Below, one piece after another: positions 12,261 to 22,323 of a stretch of DNA of 64,000 nucleotides (position 1 is its first letter; every line of letters starts with the position of its first letter). The DNA is taken from assembly GCF_002929225.1 (NCBI RefSeq), contig NZ_PISM01000018.1, forward strand, positions 721,001-785,000, written 5' to 3'. This DNA is from Stutzerimonas kunmingensis. Lineage in GTDB: Bacteria; Pseudomonadota; Gammaproteobacteria; Pseudomonadales; Pseudomonadaceae. The notes under the pieces were generated by a model. The model was not told the origin of the DNA and made no database searches. It was given only the letters and a program-made list of their open reading frames with translations. Made by a program: the position numbers and the translations under genes.

Positions 12261-12449
12261 TCAGGCGCCGTGGCATTTCTTGTACTTCTGCTGGCTGCCA
12301 CAAGGGCACGGATCGTTGCGACCAACGTCCTTCAGCGGATTGCGTACAGGTTCGTGGCTGTGATTGCAATGCGGGCCATGAACGTGATGATGGTCATGGT
12401 CGTGATCGTGGTTGCAGTCGGGACCGTGTACGTGGGGTTCTTGACTCAT
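12261..12449 (-). CDS. Small SEC-C metal-binding-motif protein with His-rich N-terminus
   Basis: This 62-residue protein ends with a textbook SEC-C zinc motif, [16 protein letters not shown], the element found at the C-terminus of SecA and in many small proteins. The first half is strikingly metal-binding, with repeated HGPDCNH / DHDHDHHH / HGPHCNHSH. The combination suggests a zinc- or nickel-binding chaperone or store, but no function is established. The start at 12449 is 7 bases after the upstream lipoprotein stop. Its GGAG ribosome site overlaps that stop codon, so translation is probably coupled. Confidence 0.85.
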   Translation of the reverse strand: MSQEPHVHGPDCNHDHDHDHHHVHGPHCNHSHEPVRNPLKDVGRNDPCPCGSQQKYKKCHGA

Positions 12450-12456
12450 CTGAGTA

Positions 12457-12954
12457 CTACTCCGGAATAAAGTTGCCCGGGATTATCTCGCCATTGTTGG
12501 AAATGTGCACGCGCCGGCCCATCATCAGCCCTGTCTTGAGCTCACCGGCCAAGCGGTAGGCGATCGGCCGGTCGGGCTTCTCCAGCAAACGCACGATGTA
12601 CTTCATATGGCGCCAGAGATTGGTGTGAACCGGCACCTCGTAGTACTCGAAACTGTTGGCAGGTACTGTCAGCCAGCCACTGGACTCGCCGCTGGCCAGT
12701 TCCACGTCGTTGAGATGGACTTTGTAGATCAGCCCGCGCACCGGCAGGCTGTGATCGTTGGGGTTGTCGATACGAAAGCGCAGCATGAATTGCTGTTCCA
12801 GCAGCCGCGCCTTGATGATATCGACCTTGGTGAGCTCGACCGTAGGGTCCTTGAAATCGCCCGAAAACCAGGTCGAGCATCCGGCCATGCCGCCAAGCAG
12901 GCAGAGCAACACGACGGTTCTAAGAATTCTTATTGTGTGTGCCTGGCAAAACAT
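12457..12954 (-). CDS. LEA type 2 family lipoprotein
   Basis: I chose the start at 12954 ([14 protein letters not shown]), which has a GGAG 8 bases upstream; the longer open frame to 13098 lacks support. The first 26 residues form a lipoprotein signal ending in GGMAGC. About 140 residues follow with the LEA14/WHy pattern of beta strands ([37 protein letters not shown]). This desiccation-related fold occurs in bacterial envelope proteins of unclear role. It heads a tight three-gene string with the SEC-C and DUF2489 genes. The envelope location is inferred from the lipobox. Confidence 0.82.
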   Translation of the reverse strand: MFCQAHTIRILRTVVLLCLLGGMAGCSTWFSGDFKDPTVELTKVDIIKARLLEQQFMLRFRIDNPNDHSLPVRGLIYKVHLNDVELASGESSGWLTVPANSFEYYEVPVHTNLWRHMKYIVRLLEKPDRPIAYRLAGELKTGLMMGRRVHISNNGEIIPGNFIPE

Positions 12955-13098
12955 TCCGGTACTCCAAAGGACGGCCAAGTGTAGCAAGCAGCATGCTTGC
13001 CGCAACGGGGGCCACCGCAAAAATACCAGTCTCAGGCCGCAATATGACAACGACGTTTCAGACAAAGCGCTCCCGCATTGCAGTGCGCCGCGGATCAC

Positions 13099-13860
<762 letters not shown>

Positions 13861-14859
13861 TCAGTCAATCAGGTCGGCGGCCTTGAGCGCGCCAATGGCG
13901 TCAAGCCAACGCGGATTCTGCTTGTACTCAGCAGCGTACTCCTGACGAGCGCGCATACGCGAAAGCGCAGGCGGCGCCGTGACGCTGAGGCGCTGCAGCG
14001 CAGCCAACGCCAGTTCAGCCGCCGCCCGATCATTGCACACCAGCCCCATGTCACAGCCGGCAACCAGTGCTGCCTGGATGCGATCGGCCGCATCGCCGGC
14101 GACGTGCGCGCCCGCCATCGACAGATCGTCACTGAAGATCACGCCCTTGAAGCCGAGCTCGTTACGCAGGATGTCCTGCAGCCAGCGCCGCGAAAAACCT
14201 GCGGGCTGGTCATCGACCTGAGGATAGATCACGTGCGCCGGCATGATCGCATCGAGCGTGCCGCTCAGCGCCTGGAAGGGAATCAGATCACAGCGGCGCA
14301 ACTCGTCAAGACTTCGTTCGTCGACCGGGATCGCGACATGGGAGTCCGCCTCGGCCCAGCCATGACCGGGAAAGTGCTTGCCGGTTGCGGCCATACCCGC
14401 CGCGTGCATGCCACGGATGAACGCGTCGATCAGCACTACGGCGGCCTGCGGATCGCCTTCGAATGCACGCGTTCCCACCACGGCACTGCGCTGGTGGTCA
14501 AGATCGAGAACCGGTGCGAAGCTGAAATCCAGGCCCGCAGCGAGTACCTCGGTCGCCATCACCCAGCCGCAGGCTTCCGCCAGCCGCGGCGCGTCGGAGC
14601 AGCGCGCAAGTTCGCGCATCGGCGGAAGCCGTACGAAACCCTTGCGCAGCCGCTGAACGCGGCCACCCTCCTGGTCCACCGCCAACAGCAGGTCTGGCCG
14701 CACGGCTCGAATCGATCGACACAGCTCGTCGACCTGGCGCGAGTGCTCGATGTTTCGGGCAAACAGAATAAGCCCGCCGACCTCGGGCTGGCGAAGCAGC
14801 TGGCGATCTTCGGCAGTCAACCAGGTACCAGCAATGTCCAGCATCAGTGAACCGTGCAT
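13861..14859 (-). CDS. nagZ: Beta-N-acetylglucosaminidase NagZ
   Basis: NagZ (glycoside hydrolase family 3) removes N-acetylglucosamine from anhydro-muropeptides in the cytoplasm during peptidoglycan recycling. This step also feeds the AmpC beta-lactamase inducing signal. The 332 residues match the Pseudomonas protein from end to end. Motifs include VDQEGGRVQRL, KHFPGHG with His 162/166 on the mobile loop, and the nucleophile Asp in IFSDDLSM (about 244). The start at 14859 (MHGSLMLDIAGTWL) is the family start. The upstream L,D-transpeptidase gene ends 15 bases before it, giving a small cell-wall cluster. Confidence 0.95.
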   Translation of the reverse strand: MHGSLMLDIAGTWLTAEDRQLLRQPEVGGLILFARNIEHSRQVDELCRSIRAVRPDLLLAVDQEGGRVQRLRKGFVRLPPMRELARCSDAPRLAEACGWVMATEVLAAGLDFSFAPVLDLDHQRSAVVGTRAFEGDPQAAVVLIDAFIRGMHAAGMAATGKHFPGHGWAEADSHVAIPVDERSLDELRRCDLIPFQALSGTLDAIMPAHVIYPQVDDQPAGFSRRWLQDILRNELGFKGVIFSDDLSMAGAHVAGDAADRIQAALVAGCDMGLVCNDRAAAELALAALQRLSVTAPPALSRMRARQEYAAEYKQNPRWLDAIGALKAADLID

Positions 14860-14874
14860 ATGCAGAAGGAATCC

Positions 14875-15399
14875 TTATTCGAGTTCAGCGGCAGCCCAAT
14901 CGGGACAGGGCGCCTCGTCGATGCGCACCGCACAGTGAGGCGGCACCAATGGGAAGAGTTGCAGCAGGTCGGCATTGCGCATGCGAATGCAACCGTGGGA
15001 AAGAGGCACGCTCATCGGCTCACAATCGGGGGTGCCGTGAATGTAGATGTAACGGCGGAAGGTATCGACCTGCCCCTGGCGATTGACTCCAGGCTCGCAC
15101 CCGCTGAGCCAGAGAATCCGGGTCAGGATCCAGTCACGACCGGGAGAAATTCCGTGAAGCTCAGGGGACCATACCTCCCCTGTCCAGCGCCGCCCACGCA
15201 ACACCGCACCTTGAGGCAAACCGTCACCGAGCCGCGCGCGCACCTGATGCAAACCGCGTGGCGTGCAACCGGAACCGTTCAGCTCGCCCACACCATTGCG
15301 TGCAGTAGAGACAGGAAAACGCAGACGCAGCTGCCCCTCGGCGAAGCCATAGAGCTGCTGATCGGCGATGGAAATATGCAGAAGATCGAGAAATGCCAT
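14875..15399 (-). CDS. L,D-transpeptidase (YkuD domain), no signal peptide
   Basis: YkuD-domain enzymes use a catalytic Cys to form or exchange L,D-crosslinks, or attach D-amino acids, in peptidoglycan. The signature is complete at about residues 118-140: IHGTPDC, then SHGCIRM with the catalytic Cys. The protein is only 174 residues and starts directly with MAFLDLLHISIADQQLYGF, the beginning of the domain. It has no signal peptide or LysM domain, which is odd for an enzyme whose substrate is periplasmic. It is placed between psrA and nagZ, so a cytoplasmic role on recycled muropeptides is conceivable, but that is speculation. Confidence 0.86.
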   Translation of the reverse strand: MAFLDLLHISIADQQLYGFAEGQLRLRFPVSTARNGVGELNGSGCTPRGLHQVRARLGDGLPQGAVLRGRRWTGEVWSPELHGISPGRDWILTRILWLSGCEPGVNRQGQVDTFRRYIYIHGTPDCEPMSVPLSHGCIRMRNADLLQLFPLVPPHCAVRIDEAPCPDWAAAELE

Positions 15400-15438
15400 G
15401 GGCGGCTAGCTTAGCCGATCACCCGGCAGGCTTGTAGC

Positions 15439-16146
15439 TCAAGCCTTCGCCGGGATAGCCGCCGCGTTGCGCCGCGCGATCGGTTGCGCCGCCGCCAGCG
15501 TGTTGTCATCAATGCCACTGTCGGCGCGCATGCCGGCCGCGAGAAACGGCACCATCATACGCATGACCTGCTCTATCGAGGTTCTGACGCCAAAATCGTT
15601 CTCGGAAATAGCGCGCAGTGCCTTGATACCCGACATGCTGAATGCCGCCGCACCAAGCATGAAGTGCACACGCCAGAACAGTTCGATGGGCGGAATGGCC
15701 GGCGCCGCGTCATGCACCTTGAGCATGTAGCGACGGAACACCTTGCCATACATGTCTTCCAGATAGCGGCGCAGGTGGCCCTGGCTCTGACTGAAAGACA
15801 AGCCCAGCAGGCGCATGAAGATGGACAGATCATCGCCGCTGCGCGGTTTGACCGCCAAGGCCTGCTCGACGAGGATTTCCAGCAGTTCCTCGAGCGTGTC
15901 CTTCTTGTCGGTCAATGCCTCGCGTCGATCCAGTTCACGCTCGAGACTGGCACAGAATGGCCCGAGAAAACGCGAGAACACCGCCTGGATCAGCGCCTTC
16001 TTCGAACCGAAATGATAGTTCACTGCCGCGAGGTTGACCCCAGCCTTGCTGGTGATCAGGCGAAGCGAGGTTTCGGCGAAGCCTTTTTCCGCGAACAGCT
16101 GTTCCGCTGCATCAAGAATGCGCTCAACTGTTTCCGACTGCGCCAT
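15439..16146 (-). CDS. psrA: TetR-family regulator PsrA
   Basis: PsrA senses long-chain fatty acids and in Pseudomonas represses itself and fadBA5 and activates rpoS. The start at 16146 (MAQSETVERILDAAEQLF) is the known Pseudomonas start; the open frame extends six codons further. The N-terminal TetR helix-turn-helix (ITSKAGVNLAAVNYHFGSKKALI) is clear, followed by a C-terminal ligand domain (DLSIFMRLLGLSFSQSQGHLRRYLEDMYGKVF in pieces). The gene is divergent from lexA, as in P. aeruginosa. Its own promoter is covered by two overlapping PsrA-type palindromes at 16162-16188, consistent with autorepression. The fadBA operon is 7 kb away in this window. Confidence 0.93.
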   Translation of the reverse strand: MAQSETVERILDAAEQLFAEKGFAETSLRLITSKAGVNLAAVNYHFGSKKALIQAVFSRFLGPFCASLERELDRREALTDKKDTLEELLEILVEQALAVKPRSGDDLSIFMRLLGLSFSQSQGHLRRYLEDMYGKVFRRYMLKVHDAAPAIPPIELFWRVHFMLGAAAFSMSGIKALRAISENDFGVRTSIEQVMRMMVPFLAAGMRADSGIDDNTLAAAQPIARRNAAAIPAKA

Positions 16147-16161
16147 GCCCCCTCCGAAAGA

Positions 16162-16188
16162 CAAACAACTGTTTGAAACTTACGTTTC
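16162..16188 (-). promoter_or_regulatory. Two overlapping PsrA operators
   Basis: CAAAC-AACT-GTTTG at 16162-16175 and GAAAC-TTAC-GTTTC at 16175-16188 both fit the known PsrA consensus [G/C]AAAC(N2-4)GTTT[G/C]. They share one base and cover the -10 region of psrA, 15 bases before its start codon. Confidence 0.85.
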
Positions 16189-16205
16189 ACCGACCGGCAA
16201 GTCAA
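16177..16205 (-). promoter_or_regulatory. psrA: Sigma-70-type promoter of psrA
   Basis: On the minus strand, TTGACT (16205-16200) is followed after 17 bases by TAAGTT (16182-16177). The -10 lies inside the second PsrA operator, which would allow repression by promoter occlusion. Confidence 0.6.
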
Positions 16206-16294
16206 CCACGAAACGCCTTGTGGCACTAGCGTCATTGTCGCAGACAGACCACGGAGCACGCCGGATGTGCTTTCAAAACCATCATAATCATTCG

Positions 16295-16322
16295 TTGCCA
16301 AGGCCGGATCACTGTATATAAT
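16295..16322 (+). promoter_or_regulatory. lexA: Promoter of lexA-sulA
   Basis: TTGCCA (16295-16300), a 16-base spacer and a perfect TATAAT (16317-16322). The first LexA box overlaps the -10. Confidence 0.75.
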
Positions 16323-16346
16323 CCCAGTCACTGTATAAAAGAACAG
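16312..16346 (+). promoter_or_regulatory. Two LexA (SOS) boxes
   Basis: Box 1 is CTGT-N8-CCAG at 16312-16327, with one mismatch to CTGT-N8-ACAG. Box 2 is the perfect CTGT-ATAAAAGA-ACAG at 16331-16346. The tandem arrangement in front of lexA is the usual autoregulated form. Confidence 0.92.
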
Positions 16347-16354
16347 AGACCGAC

Positions 16355-16963
16355 ATGATCAAGCTGACGCCTCGCCAGACGGAAATCCTCGCGTTCATCA
16401 AGCGCTGCCTGGAAGACAATGGGTATCCACCCACTCGCGCAGAGATCGCTCAGGAACTCGGCTTCAAGTCACCCAACGCTGCCGAAGAACATCTCAAGGC
16501 ACTTGCCCGCAAGGGCGCTATCGAGATGACGCCCGGGGCGTCTCGCGGGATACGTATTCCGGACTTCGAACCCGCCGCATCCGAAAATGGCCTGCCGATC
16601 ATCGGCCGCGTTGCTGCCGGCGCGCCGATTCTGGCGCAGCAACATGTCGAAGAATCCTGCCAGATCAGCCCCGCGTTTTTCCATCCGCGCGCCGATTATC
16701 TGTTGCGTGTCCACGGCATGAGCATGAAGGACGTCGGCATTTTCGATGGCGACCTGCTGGCCGTGCACACCACCCGCGAGGCCCGCAACGGCCAGATCGT
16801 GGTTGCTCGCGTCGGTGACGAAGTCACGGTGAAGCGTTTCAAGCGTGACGGCAAGAAGGTTTGGCTGTTGGCTGAAAACCCCGAGTTCGCGCCCATCGAG
16901 GTCGACCTCGAACAGCAGGAACTGGTGATAGAAGGCTTGAGTGTCGGCGTAATCCGCCGCTAA
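16355..16963 (+). CDS. lexA: LexA repressor
   Basis: LexA represses SOS genes and self-cleaves when stimulated by RecA filaments. The 202-residue protein has the N-terminal winged helix ([19 protein letters not shown] ... [12 protein letters not shown]). It has the Ala-Gly cleavage bond in RVAAGAP (88-89), and the catalytic dyad Ser 123 (GMSMKD) and Lys 160 (VTVKRFKR). The start at 16355 lies 8 bases after the second SOS box. The gene is followed after 11 bases by sulA, forming the lexA-sulA operon known in Pseudomonas, and is divergent from psrA. Confidence 0.97.
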   Translation: MIKLTPRQTEILAFIKRCLEDNGYPPTRAEIAQELGFKSPNAAEEHLKALARKGAIEMTPGASRGIRIPDFEPAASENGLPIIGRVAAGAPILAQQHVEESCQISPAFFHPRADYLLRVHGMSMKDVGIFDGDLLAVHTTREARNGQIVVARVGDEVTVKRFKRDGKKVWLLAENPEFAPIEVDLEQQELVIEGLSVGVIRR

Positions 16964-16974
16964 GGAGAAGGTTC

Positions 16975-17451
16975 ATGCAGTACCAGACCAGCACTTCCCG
17001 GCCCCAACTTTCGTTGTTCGACGGCGTCATTGCGCAAAGCCTGGCACCGTTTGGCAACCTGAAACCACGCAACAAACCCGAGCAGGACAAGGAATATCTG
17101 AGCGAGTTGAGCCTGAGCGGCAGCAGCGAGCACTGCCACCTGCTGCTTGCCCCGATCCTGCGTGAACTCGGCGATGCAGCGGACAGCCGCTGGCTGACGC
17201 TGATTGCCCCGCCTGCTTTCCTTTCGCAGAACTGGCTGCGCAAGTGCGGTCTGAATCGCGAACGCATCATCCTGCTGCAGCCACGCGACGCCGAGGGCGC
17301 GATGGAACTCGCCTGCAAAGCCCTGGCCTCGGGGTGCAGCCATACCGTGGTCAGCTGGTTTGATCAGCTCGATGGGGCAACACGTAGCAAACTATGCGCA
17401 GCCGCCAGCCTGGGCGCAGCTCAGAGTCTGAATATTCGTCTCGGATGTTGA
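16975..17451 (+). CDS. sulA: SOS cell division inhibitor SulA
   Basis: SulA binds FtsZ and blocks septation while DNA damage is repaired. The 158-residue sequence has the SulA/RecA-like core (LTLIAPPAFLSQNWLRKCGLN, then RIILLQPRD) seen in the P. aeruginosa protein. The start at 16975 has an AAGGAGAAGG ribosome site directly upstream. It is the second gene of the lexA operon and so falls under the two LexA boxes at 16312-16346. No separate promoter or convincing terminator was seen after it. Confidence 0.92.
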   Translation: MQYQTSTSRPQLSLFDGVIAQSLAPFGNLKPRNKPEQDKEYLSELSLSGSSEHCHLLLAPILRELGDAADSRWLTLIAPPAFLSQNWLRKCGLNRERIILLQPRDAEGAMELACKALASGCSHTVVSWFDQLDGATRSKLCAAASLGAAQSLNIRLGC

Positions 17452-17524
17452 ACCGCACGGCACAGGGACGTGCTGAAAATCGCAGATGGAATCCTGAAGC
17501 TATAGCGCTCGAGCAATAGCTCAC

Positions 17525-17761
17525 TCAGTGCAGAACACGTGGCTCTTCATCGTCACGCTCGAAATCCCCTTCCGACATGCGACCGGCCATCTGAACGCCG
17601 ACATTGAACATCGCCTTGGCAATCTCGACGTGCTGCCCCTGTAGAAATAGCTTGGCGTCTTCCGAAAAATTCAGCGTGACCAACACCTCTTCGTCCTCGG
17701 CACGACGAAGCACGATGCGCCCGTCAGGTAGCTCGACGATTTCCAGAAAAGATGTAGGCAT
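17525..17761 (-). CDS. Small conserved hypothetical protein
   Basis: This is a 78-residue acidic protein, starting MPTSFLEIVELPDGRIVLRR and ending DDEEPRVLH. It has no signal peptide or membrane segment, and I recognise no domain. The neighbourhood (sulA on one side, topA further on) matches the place of a conserved small hypothetical gene next to sulA in P. aeruginosa. I think it is real for that reason and because its codon use looks native. The function is unknown. Confidence 0.75.
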   Translation of the reverse strand: MPTSFLEIVELPDGRIVLRRAEDEEVLVTLNFSEDAKLFLQGQHVEIAKAMFNVGVQMAGRMSEGDFERDDEEPRVLH

Positions 17762-17974
17762 GGATCAGCTCCGCGTGAAAGGCGTCCATTGTAGCAGCCG
17801 ACCAGCCTCAGGACAGCCTTTGCAGGCCTCAAGCTCCTTTCGCTAGCAACACCCCGATAGGTAGCAGCATCATGCAGCCGTGCGTTGCCCGACCAACAAA
17901 ACGATGCGGCTATGGATACCGACACGTAGCATGCACAAAAAAAAGCGCGCGCCGGCGCTCGATAAGGATTGTGT

Positions 17975-18814
17975 ATGACAACCCGCACCTTGCTGCTTAC
18001 CGCCTTGGCCATGCTTGCATTTGCCGGCAACTCGATCCTATGCCGTATCGCCTTGCGAGACACCGCTATTGACCCGGCCAGCTTCACCGGCCTCCGTATA
18101 CTGGCCGGAGCGCTCACGCTCTGGCTACTGTTGCGAATCGGCACGCCGAAACAGTCGCAGGGCGGAGATTTGTTCAGCGCCTTGGCGCTGTTCGTCTACG
18201 CCGCTAGTTTTTCCTACGCCTATATCAACCTGGATGCCGGAGCCGGCGCCCTGCTGCTGTTCGGCGCGGTGCAGTTGAGCATGCTTGCTTGGGGATTGCT
18301 GCGGGGCGAGCGCTTTAGCGCTTGGCAGATTGTCGGCTTGCTGTTGGCATTGAGCGGATTGCTGATTCTGCTGCTGCCGGGAAGCAGCGCGCCGGCATTG
18401 GACGGCGCACTGCTCATGCTGCTGTCCGGTGTCGCCTGGGGCATCTATTCGCTGCGTGGACGGGGCGCGAGCAATCCCCTTGCAGCAACTGCGGGCAATT
18501 TCATCAAGGCCGTGCCGCTGGCCGCAGTGCTTTGTCTGGTGACACTTGGCCAGCAGCAATGGGATGCGCCAGGAATCGTGTACGCCCTGCTCTCCGGGGC
18601 GCTGACCTCTGGCGTCGGCTACGCCATCTGGTACGCGGCGCTGCCCGGTCTTGCGGCAATACAGGCGGCGAGCGTCCAGCTCAGCGTTCCGTTACTCACA
18701 GCCATCGCCGGGACTGTGCTGCTGGGTGAAGCGTTGACGGCAACGCTGATCATCTCAGGTGCGGCGATTCTCGGCGGCATCGCCATGGTCCTGAGTATCA
18801 GGCACCGCGGCTGA
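17975..18814 (+). CDS. EamA/DMT-family permease
   Basis: This is a drug/metabolite transporter-superfamily inner-membrane protein, of the kind that exports amino acids or other small metabolites. About ten hydrophobic helices fill its 279 residues, with the two EamA halves beginning near MTTRTLLLTALAMLAFAGN and near ALDGALLMLLSGVAWG. I chose the ATG at 17975, with AAGGA six bases upstream, over the TTG two codons earlier. The substrate cannot be deduced. It stands alone between two leftward hypothetical genes. Confidence 0.86.
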   Translation: MTTRTLLLTALAMLAFAGNSILCRIALRDTAIDPASFTGLRILAGALTLWLLLRIGTPKQSQGGDLFSALALFVYAASFSYAYINLDAGAGALLLFGAVQLSMLAWGLLRGERFSAWQIVGLLLALSGLLILLLPGSSAPALDGALLMLLSGVAWGIYSLRGRGASNPLAATAGNFIKAVPLAAVLCLVTLGQQQWDAPGIVYALLSGALTSGVGYAIWYAALPGLAAIQAASVQLSVPLLTAIAGTVLLGEALTATLIISGAAILGGIAMVLSIRHRG

Positions 18815-18831
18815 CGCCACGGTCCCGAGTG

Positions 18832-19350
18832 TCACCATTCGGTCAGCGACTCACGAAAACGTAATGCCAGGCCCTTGAGGTTCTGTCGCCAGGCTTCCAG
18901 CTCGACGCGCGACAGCGGTGGCACATCGTCCTCGACACTGACTGCCTCGATCAACGGCTGGCGCGGATCAGTCTTGGCCTTGGCAGGAGCGCGTGGCGGC
19001 TGGGAGAGCTGCTTGTAGGCGGTAAGCAACTGCCCGAGCCAGGTGCTTGGCTGCTCCGACAATTCCAGCAATTCGGCGAGTTCCGGGCTCGGCGCAGCCT
19101 CGAGCACGCTGCGGGTCAGAAATGCGTCGACGACAGGCGCATCCGCACCGGGCGATCGGTAGTAACCGGCGATCTCATGGCACAGTCCAAGCAAGGCGCC
19201 GTAAAGGTGGAACAGGCAGGCCTCACGTTCGGCCTGAATCAAACCTTGAGAATTCATCGAGGCAGATTCTTCGGCCTTGCGCCAGCTTTCCAGTGACAAA
19301 CCGGCGAAGAAGATCTTCTGGTTGGTACGTGTGTAGAGCTCGTGAGCCAT
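18832..19350 (-). CDS. DUF6586-like hypothetical protein
   Basis: This 172-residue, mostly helical soluble protein starts MAHELYTRTNQKIFFAGLSLE and has no signal peptide or membrane segment. It resembles a short conserved Pseudomonas protein encoded beside topA, which I recall as DUF6586, of unknown function. Its N-terminal region reads LIQAEREACLFHLYGALLGLCHEIAGYYRSPG. The gene is 136 bases downstream of topA on the same strand. Confidence is moderate for the family name and high for the gene being real. Confidence 0.72.
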   Translation of the reverse strand: MAHELYTRTNQKIFFAGLSLESWRKAEESASMNSQGLIQAEREACLFHLYGALLGLCHEIAGYYRSPGADAPVVDAFLTRSVLEAAPSPELAELLELSEQPSTWLGQLLTAYKQLSQPPRAPAKAKTDPRQPLIEAVSVEDDVPPLSRVELEAWRQNLKGLALRFRESLTEW

Positions 19351-19486
19351 GGCATGCTCTCCGAAAGAAGATGGACAGAGAATGGACCTTCACAGGTTGC
19401 CGAACCAGATCGGCTGACGAAGTGTCAGCCAATCTGAAGAACGCACTCGGTGCAGCCGGTCTGCTGAGCGGTCGACCGCAAAGAAA

Positions 19487-22090
19487 TCAGCGTTTGTCTT
19501 CGACCTTCCACTTGCCGCCGTCGTAGAACGCTTTCCAGCCGGTCGGCTTACCGTCCACTTCGGTCTGCACGTACTGCTCCTTGGTCTTGCGGCTGAAGCG
19601 GATAACCGCGAAGCGGCCTTCCGGATCCTTCTGCGGCGCATCGAGCAGGAAGTGGTACTTGGGATCGATCTCGTCCTTGTGCGGGATCAGCTCACGCACC
19701 AGCGGCGCGCGGGTTTCGCGATTCTTCGGGAACTGACTGGCAGCCAGGAACAGACCGGAAGCGCCATCGCGCAGTACGTAGGTGTCGTCGACCTTGTCGC
19801 ACTTGAGCTCGGGCATCTTCACCGCATCCATCTTCGGTGGCGCGGCTTCGCCATTTTTCAGCAGCTTGCGGGTGTTCTTGCATTCGGCGTTGGTACAACC
19901 GAAGAACTTGCCGAAGCGACCGGTCTTGAGCTGCATTTCGCTGCCGCACTTGTCGCATTCCAGGCTCGGGCCTTCATAGCCCTTGATGCGGTACTGGCCT
20001 TTCTCGATCTCATAACCCGAGCAATCCGGGTTGTTGCCGCAGATATGCAGCTTCTGCGTCTCGTCGAGCAGATAGGCATCCATCGCGGTGCTGCAGATCG
20101 GACAGCGGTGCTTGCCAAGCAGCACGCGAGACTCGGACTCGCCCTCGTCATCGGCAGCGATCTCGTCGCCCGGAACCAGGTTGACGGTGGACTTGCAGCG
20201 TTCCTTCGGCGGCAGGCTGTAGCCGGAGCAACCGAGGAACACGCCGGTGGAAGCGGTACGGATCATCATCGGCCGACCGCAGACCTTGCACGGGATATCG
20301 GTCACGGTCGGCTGATTGGCACGCATGCCGTTCTCGCTGGCCTCGGCAACCTCGAGCTTCTTGCGGAAGTCACCGTAGAATTCGTCCAGTACGTGCTTCC
20401 AGTCGCGCTCCCCCTGGGCGACGTCGTCCAGATGCTCTTCCATGCCGGCGGTGAAACCGTAGTCCATCAGATTGTTGAAGCTCTCGGACAGGCGCTCGGT
20501 GACGATGTCGCCCATCTTCTCCGAATAGAAACGGCGGTTGTGCAGCGAGACGTAGCCGCGGTCCTGGATGGTCGAGATAATCGCGGCGTAGGTGGACGGC
20601 CGGCCGATACCGCGCTTCTCCATCTCCTTGACCAGGCTGGCTTCGGAGTAGCGCGCTGGCGGCTTGGTGAAGTGCTGGCTCGGGTCGAGCTTGAGCAGCT
20701 TCATGTCGTCGCCCTTGTTCATCTCCGGCAACACGTCATCCTCACCGGCCTTGCTCTGCTGCGGCATGACCTTGGTGTAACCGTCAAACTTCAGGATGCG
20801 GCCCTTGGCGCGCAGTTCGAAATTGCCGGCAGCGACGGTCACGCTGGTGGAGAGGTACTGTGCCGGCGGCATCTGGCAGGCTACGAACTGGCGCCAGATC
20901 AGCTCGTACAGACGCTCGGCATCGCGTTCCATGCCCGAAAGCTGGGTCGGGCGCAGGTTGACGTCGGACGGGCGAATCGCCTCGTGCGCTTCCTGCGCGC
21001 CTTCTTTGCTCGAATAGACATTCGGTTTTTCCGGCAGGTACTTGTCGCCGAACTCGCTCTCGATGAAACCGCGCACCATACTGATCGCGTCAGCGGAAAG
21101 GTTGGTCGAGTCGGTACGCATGTAGGTGATGTAACCGGCTTCGTACAGGCGCTGAGCCATCATCATGGTCTTCTTCACACCGAAGCCGAGGCGATTGCTC
21201 GCCGCCTGCTGCAGGGTCGAAGTGATGAAGGGGGCCGAGGGCTTGCTGCTCGTCGGCTTATCTTCGCGCTTGCTGACGCTGTACTGCGCGCCCTTGAGTT
21301 TCTCCAGTGCAGCGGTGGCTTGGGCTTCGTTCAGCGGCTTGAAGGCTTCGCCGTTCTCACGCGCGACCTCGAAACGCACCTTGGCCTGCTGCGCATTCGC
21401 CAGGTCCGCGTGAACTTCCCAGTATTCTTCCGGAACGAAGGCGCGAATCTCACGCTCGCGCTCGACCACCAGCTTCACCGCTACCGATTGCACTCGGCCG
21501 GCGGAAAGCCCGCGAGCGATCTTCGCCCAGAGCAGCGGCGACACCATGTAGCCAACCACCCGATCGAGGAAACGACGCGCCTGCTGTGCGTTGACCCGGT
21601 TCAGATCGAGTTCGCCAGGCTTGGAGAAAGCCTCCTGAATCGCCTTTTTGGTGATCTCGTTGAACACCACGCGCTTGTAACGGCTGTCGTCGCCGCCAAT
21701 CGACTCGCGCAGGTGCCAGGCGATGGCCTCCCCCTCTCTATCCAAGTCGGTCGCGAGATAGATGGTGTCGGCTTCCTTGGCCAGACGGCGCAGTTCCTCG
21801 ATGACCTTTTCCTTGCCGGGCAGGATCTCGTACTTGGCCTTCCAGCCGTGCTCCGGGTCGACCCCCATGCGGGTGATGAGTTGACGCTTGGCCTTCTCCT
21901 TCGGCGACAGCGCAGGCGCTTCGGCGGCCGCAGCCTTGCCGCGCTTGACCGGCTCCTTGTTGGCAGAGCCGCTGGTAGGAAGGTCGCGGATATGGCCGAT
22001 ACTCGACTTCACCACGTACTGGTTGCCCAAATACTTGTTGATTGTCTTGGCCTTGGCCGGTGATTCCACGATGACCAGCGATTTACCCAT
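19487..22090 (-). CDS. topA: DNA topoisomerase I
   Basis: This type IA topoisomerase relaxes negative supercoils. At 867 residues it is the size of the E. coli enzyme. The N-terminal TOPRIM domain begins [16 protein letters not shown] and includes the DxDxE-type acidic residues in [16 protein letters not shown]. The active-site Tyr is in [12 protein letters not shown]. The C-terminus carries three C4 zinc ribbons ([24 protein letters not shown]) and ends in a basic tail. The start at 22090 follows a GGAG-like site (CTCTCCTCTCC on the plus strand). The long 5' leader contains a good sigma-70 promoter at 22324-22351. Confidence 0.97.
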   Translation of the reverse strand: MGKSLVIVESPAKAKTINKYLGNQYVVKSSIGHIRDLPTSGSANKEPVKRGKAAAAEAPALSPKEKAKRQLITRMGVDPEHGWKAKYEILPGKEKVIEELRRLAKEADTIYLATDLDREGEAIAWHLRESIGGDDSRYKRVVFNEITKKAIQEAFSKPGELDLNRVNAQQARRFLDRVVGYMVSPLLWAKIARGLSAGRVQSVAVKLVVEREREIRAFVPEEYWEVHADLANAQQAKVRFEVARENGEAFKPLNEAQATAALEKLKGAQYSVSKREDKPTSSKPSAPFITSTLQQAASNRLGFGVKKTMMMAQRLYEAGYITYMRTDSTNLSADAISMVRGFIESEFGDKYLPEKPNVYSSKEGAQEAHEAIRPSDVNLRPTQLSGMERDAERLYELIWRQFVACQMPPAQYLSTSVTVAAGNFELRAKGRILKFDGYTKVMPQQSKAGEDDVLPEMNKGDDMKLLKLDPSQHFTKPPARYSEASLVKEMEKRGIGRPSTYAAIISTIQDRGYVSLHNRRFYSEKMGDIVTERLSESFNNLMDYGFTAGMEEHLDDVAQGERDWKHVLDEFYGDFRKKLEVAEASENGMRANQPTVTDIPCKVCGRPMMIRTASTGVFLGCSGYSLPPKERCKSTVNLVPGDEIAADDEGESESRVLLGKHRCPICSTAMDAYLLDETQKLHICGNNPDCSGYEIEKGQYRIKGYEGPSLECDKCGSEMQLKTGRFGKFFGCTNAECKNTRKLLKNGEAAPPKMDAVKMPELKCDKVDDTYVLRDGASGLFLAASQFPKNRETRAPLVRELIPHKDEIDPKYHFLLDAPQKDPEGRFAVIRFSRKTKEQYVQTEVDGKPTGWKAFYDGGKWKVEDKR

Positions 22091-22323
22091 GGAGAGGAGA
22101 GTTCCTGAATCTAGAGGTGAACAGAGGCGGCGCCTCCGACAGTTTGAATACCCGCACCGGCGCTAAACGGCAAGGCATCAGCGTACGTTAGTGCGCGTTT
22201 TGCGAACGGGCCGACCTGACAGAAAAAACGCCCTGCCCGGCTCCGCCTGGTGCGAATCAGAGCAGCCGTTCGATGCCATCCAGCGAACAGCAAGGTTTAA
22301 GCTCTGTCTGAAAAGCACCGCTA

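Noticed and set aside
19652..22063. 803-codon open frame on the plus strand
   Set aside because: Antisense shadow of topA; composition follows the complementary codons.
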